From contig CAJKNC010000074.1 of the NCBI GenBank assembly GCA_905201175.1, positions 1 to 7,732 of the forward strand: a stretch of 7,732 nucleotides of DNA, in the 5' to 3' direction. Position 1 is the first letter of the stretch; each line of letters opens with the position of its first letter. The position numbers and the translations under genes are program-made. The notes under the pieces were generated by a model. The model saw nothing but the letters and a program-made list of their open reading frames with translations. It made no database searches and was not told the origin of the DNA. The stretch is from an uncultured Succinatimonas sp. GTDB taxonomy: Bacteria > Pseudomonadota > Gammaproteobacteria > Enterobacterales > Succinivibrionaceae. This document shows positions 5,255-7,732 of the stretch, one piece after another.

Positions 5255-6424
5255 ATGGCAGCAATTAAGAAGATGGCCGACCTTGACTTACAAGGCAAGC
5301 GTGTATTAATCCGTGCAGATTTAAACGTACCTGTAGCTGATGGTAAAGTTACCTCTGACGCTCGTATCATGGCAAGTTTGCCTACCATTAAGTTAGCTTT
5401 AAAGAAGGGCGCTAAGGTAATGGTAATCTCTCACTTAGGTCGTCCTACTGAGGGTGAATACGCAGAAGAGTTTTCTTTAAAGCCGGTTGCAGATTACATT
5501 GCTTCTAAGCTTGATGGTGTCCCTGTACGTTTAGTTAAAGATTACTTAGACGGCGTTGAAGTTAATGAGGGTGAAGTTGTCGTTTTAGAGAACTGCCGCT
5601 TTAACCGTGGCGAAAAGAAGAATGCCGAAGACTTAGCTCGCAAGTATGCAGGTCTCTGCGACGTATTCGTTATGGATGCTTTTGGTACTGCTCACCGTGC
5701 TCAGGCTACCACCTATGGTGTAGCTCAGTATGCCCCGGTTGCTTGTGCCGGCCCTCTTTTAAGCGCCGAGCTTGAGGCTTTAGGCAAGGTAATGGATAAT
5801 CCTGCTCGTCCTATGGTTGCTATTGTCGGCGGCTCTAAAGTTTCTACCAAGCTCCCTGTATTAAACAGCTTGTTAAAGGTAGCTGATAACTTAATCGTCG
5901 GCGGCGGTATTGCTAATACCTTTATGGCAGCTGAAGGCCACAATGTCGGCAAATCTCTCTGCGAGCCTGATTTAATTCCTACCGCTCAGGAGTTAGCAAA
6001 GAAGACTGCTATCCCGGCTTTCGTTGATGTTGTTGTTGGTAAGGAATTCTCTGATAAGACTCCTGCTGTTACTAAGGATCTCAAGGATGTTGAAGATGAT
6101 GATATGATCTTTGACTTAGGTCCTAAGTCTATGGCAAATATCAATGAGGCTATTAAGAATGCTAAGACCATTTTATGGAATGGTCCGGTCGGCGTTTTTG
6201 AGTTCAAGCAGTTTGCTTCTGGAACTAAGTCCTTAGCTGAGGCTATTGCTTCTTCTGAGGCTTTCTCTGTTGCCGGCGGCGGTGATACTATCAGTTCTAT
6301 CCAGACCTTTGGCGTACAGGATCAGATTTCCTATATCTCCACTGGCGGCGGTGCTTTCTTAGAGTTCGTTGAGGGCAAGAAGCTGCCTGCAGTTGAAATC
6401 TTAGAGAAGCGTGCAGCTGATTAA
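5255..6424 (+). CDS. pgk: Phosphoglycerate kinase
   Basis: Cytosolic glycolytic enzyme that transfers the acyl phosphate of 1,3-bisphosphoglycerate to ADP, giving 3-phosphoglycerate and ATP; it is reversible in gluconeogenesis. The 389 residues match the E. coli protein (387). The N-terminal substrate domain has the signature RVLIRADLNVP (16-26; Asp22, Asn24), Arg37, SHLGRP (59-64), Arg115 and Arg148. The C-terminal nucleotide domain has GGSKVSTK (192-199), GGGIANTF (216-223), NGPVGVFE (309-316), GGGDT (341-345) and GGGAFLE (364-370). The ATG follows GAGGA by 12 bases, slightly long. Codon use is strongly biased (Leu TTA, Lys AAG, Gly GGC), as expected for a highly expressed gene. It follows tkt, but epd, its usual upstream neighbour, is absent. 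It is probably co-transcribed with fba across a weak hairpin. Confidence 0.98.
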   Translation: MAAIKKMADLDLQGKRVLIRADLNVPVADGKVTSDARIMASLPTIKLALKKGAKVMVISHLGRPTEGEYAEEFSLKPVADYIASKLDGVPVRLVKDYLDGVEVNEGEVVVLENCRFNRGEKKNAEDLARKYAGLCDVFVMDAFGTAHRAQATTYGVAQYAPVACAGPLLSAELEALGKVMDNPARPMVAIVGGSKVSTKLPVLNSLLKVADNLIVGGGIANTFMAAEGHNVGKSLCEPDLIPTAQELAKKTAIPAFVDVVVGKEFSDKTPAVTKDLKDVEDDDMIFDLGPKSMANINEAIKNAKTILWNGPVGVFEFKQFASGTKSLAEAIASSEAFSVAGGGDTISSIQTFGVQDQISYISTGGGAFLEFVEGKKLPAVEILEKRAAD

Positions 6425-6437
6425 TATTAATTTAAAG

Positions 6438-6462
6438 ATGCCTGCGGTAAAGCAGGCATTTT
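6438..6462 (+). terminator. Weak terminator or processing hairpin between pgk and fba
   Basis: ATGCCTGC (6438-6445) pairs perfectly with GCAGGCAT (6452-6459) around a six-base loop, followed by only three further T before AAC. The stem is good but the U-tract is poor, unlike the other terminators here. It probably gives partial termination or protects the pgk mRNA 3' end while letting fba be transcribed. A small GTGC-GCAA-GCAC hairpin with a GNRA loop follows at 6466-6477. Confidence 0.6.
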
Positions 6463-6523
6463 AACGTGCGCAAGCACATATCTCAGCAGAAATAATTATT
6501 TAGTTAATCAAGGAAATTTTTAA

Positions 6524-7606
6524 ATGACCAAGATTTTAGACGTAGTTCAGCCGGGTGTTGTTACCGGTGAAAATCTTCAGAAGCTCTTTGCTGTATGCCG
6601 TGAGAATGGTTATGCCTTGCCAGCTGTAAACTGTGTTGGTACCAATTCTATCAATGCCGTCTTAGAAGCTGCTCAGAAGGCTCGCTCAGCTGTTATCATT
6701 CAGTTCTCCAACGGCGGTGCCGGCTTTATCAGCTCTAAGGGCTTAAAGCTCGATATGCCGCAGGGCAACGCTATTTTAGGTGCAATTTCTGGTGCTTTAC
6801 ATGTTCGCAACGTAGCTAAGTACTGGGGTGTTCCGGTTGTATTGCACACTGACCATTGCGCAAAGAAGCTTTTGCCGTGGATTGACGGTTTGTTAGATGC
6901 TGGCGAGAAGTATTTTGCTGAGCACGGCGAGCCTTTATTCTCCTCTCACATGATTGACCTTTCTGCAGAGAGCTTAAAGGATAACGTCGAGTTATGCAGC
7001 AAGTATTTAGAGCGCATGTCTAAGATCGGTATGACTTTAGAGTTAGAGCTCGGCGTAACTGGCGGTGAGGAAGACGGCGTTGACAATTCAGACAAGGATG
7101 AGTCTGCCTTATATACTCAGCCGGAAGATGTAGCTTATGCTTATGAGCAGCTAATCAAGATTTCTCCTAACTTCACTATTGCCGCTTCTTTCGGCAACGT
7201 TCACGGTGTTTACAAGCCGGGCAATGTTAAGTTAAAGCCTACTATTTTACGTGATTCTCAGGCTTATGTTGCTAAGAAGTTCGTCTTAAATTCTACTAAG
7301 CCTTTGAACTTAGTATTCCACGGCGGTTCAGGTTCAACTCATGAGGAAATCACTGAGTCAGTATCCTACGGCGTAATCAAGATGAATATTGATACTGATA
7401 CCCAGTGGGCAGCCTGGAATGGTATCCGCGAGTACTATGAGGGCAACAAGGCTTACTTGCAAGGCCAGTTAGGCAACCCTGAGGGTCCTGATGCTCCTAA
7501 CAAGAAGTACTACGATCCTCGCGTATGGCTGCGCAAGTCCGAAGAGAGCATGGTTAAGCGCGTAATGGCCGCTTTTGAGGAATTAGGCTCTGTAAACTCT
7601 CTTTAA
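6524..7606 (+). CDS. fbaA: Class II (zinc) fructose-bisphosphate aldolase
   Basis: Cytosolic glycolytic enzyme that reversibly cleaves fructose-1,6-bisphosphate into dihydroxyacetone-P and glyceraldehyde-3-P. At 360 residues it matches E. coli FbaA (359). Zinc and catalytic residues are present: Asp110-His111 (LHTDHC), Glu175 (LELELG), His227 (NVHGVY) and His266 (VFHGGSG). The class IIA loop GGEEDGVDNS (180-189), the phosphate-binding NIDTDTQWA (288-296, Asn288) and Arg333 (YDPRVWLR) are also present. AAGGA lies nine bases before the ATG. It starts 99 bases after pgk with no clear promoter of its own, so pgk-fba read-through is likely. Its codon bias is like that of pgk. Class II chemistry differs from the Schiff-base mechanism of the transaldolase encoded upstream. 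Confidence 0.98.
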   Translation: MTKILDVVQPGVVTGENLQKLFAVCRENGYALPAVNCVGTNSINAVLEAAQKARSAVIIQFSNGGAGFISSKGLKLDMPQGNAILGAISGALHVRNVAKYWGVPVVLHTDHCAKKLLPWIDGLLDAGEKYFAEHGEPLFSSHMIDLSAESLKDNVELCSKYLERMSKIGMTLELELGVTGGEEDGVDNSDKDESALYTQPEDVAYAYEQLIKISPNFTIAASFGNVHGVYKPGNVKLKPTILRDSQAYVAKKFVLNSTKPLNLVFHGGSGSTHEEITESVSYGVIKMNIDTDTQWAAWNGIREYYEGNKAYLQGQLGNPEGPDAPNKKYYDPRVWLRKSEESMVKRVMAAFEELGSVNSL

Positions 7607-7620
7607 TGATTTGATTCATT

Positions 7621-7652
7621 AAAAAAGGATGGCTTTTGCCATCCTTTTTTTT
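7621..7652 (+). terminator. Strong Rho-independent terminator of fba
   Basis: A 13-base-pair stem (7621-7633 with 7638-7650; core GGATGGC) with a TTTT loop ends in a run of eight T. An overlapping smaller hairpin, TTTAATGA/TCATTAAA (7602-7609 with 7616-7623), covers the fba stop codon and may compete with it. Confidence 0.95.
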
Positions 7653-7680
7653 ATATGGTTAATAAAAAAGCCGCTGTAAA

Positions 7681-7727
7681 TAGTATGGCCCCAGAAATTG
7701 ATCACTTAAGTTTCTAGGTCATACTAA
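7681..7727. repeat. Palindromic intergenic repeat, right copy
   Basis: An imperfect palindrome of about 46 bases. TAGTATG (7681-7687) pairs with CATACTA (7720-7726), GCC (7688-7690) with GGT (7717-7719) including a G-U, and AGAAA (7693-7697) with TTTCT (7711-7715), around a loop containing TTGATCA. Its left half, read on the minus strand, matches bases 27-51. GGTCATACTAA (7717-7727) also matches 41-52 on the plus strand apart from one extra T there. It is REP/MITE-like or an insertion-sequence end; the family is unidentified. Confidence 0.55.
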
Positions 7728-7732
7728 CAGAA

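Overview
The window is a compact central-carbon block from a gammaproteobacterium. MetK, transketolase, Pgk and the class II aldolase all look like their enterobacterial counterparts in length and sequence, and the order metK (divergent) / tkt / pgk / fba is the familiar gammaproteobacterial neighbourhood. AT-rich spacers, heavy use of the Leu codon TTA and the central-metabolism gene set would fit an anaerobic host-associated lineage such as Succinivibrionaceae. That placement is inference, and the genus cannot be read from this sequence.

Layout: positions 1-83 hold a palindromic repeat that doubles as the metK terminator. 84-1229 (minus) is metK. 1230-1708 is a divergent spacer with the metK promoter, a GC-rich hairpin resembling the right end of an IS200/IS605 (TnpB-type) element, and a PurR/LacI-family-like operator. 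1709-2359 is a small TalC-type transaldolase with a strong terminator. 2360-2925 is a long AT-rich spacer ending in two repeated extended -10 promoters. 2926-4923 is transketolase with a strong terminator. 4924-5254 is a regulatory spacer with a promoter and a long stem-loop ahead of pgk. 5255-6424 is pgk. A weak hairpin separates it from the class II fba at 6524-7606, which ends in a strong terminator. A second palindromic repeat, related to the first, lies at 7681-7727.

Transaldolase and transketolase form the non-oxidative pentose phosphate pathway. They exchange fructose-6-P and glyceraldehyde-3-P with glycolysis, where Fba and Pgk act. MetK makes S-adenosylmethionine and is linked only by position. 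tal and tkt each have their own terminator; pgk and fba probably share a transcript. The epd gene that usually sits between tkt and pgk is absent.

The coding genes are ordinary housekeeping genes. I see no complete novel system: no CRISPR array, toxin-antitoxin pair, defence gene or tRNA. The parts worth a second look are non-coding: the orphan TnpB-type hairpin, the related palindromes at both window ends, the tandem tkt promoters and the structured pgk leader.
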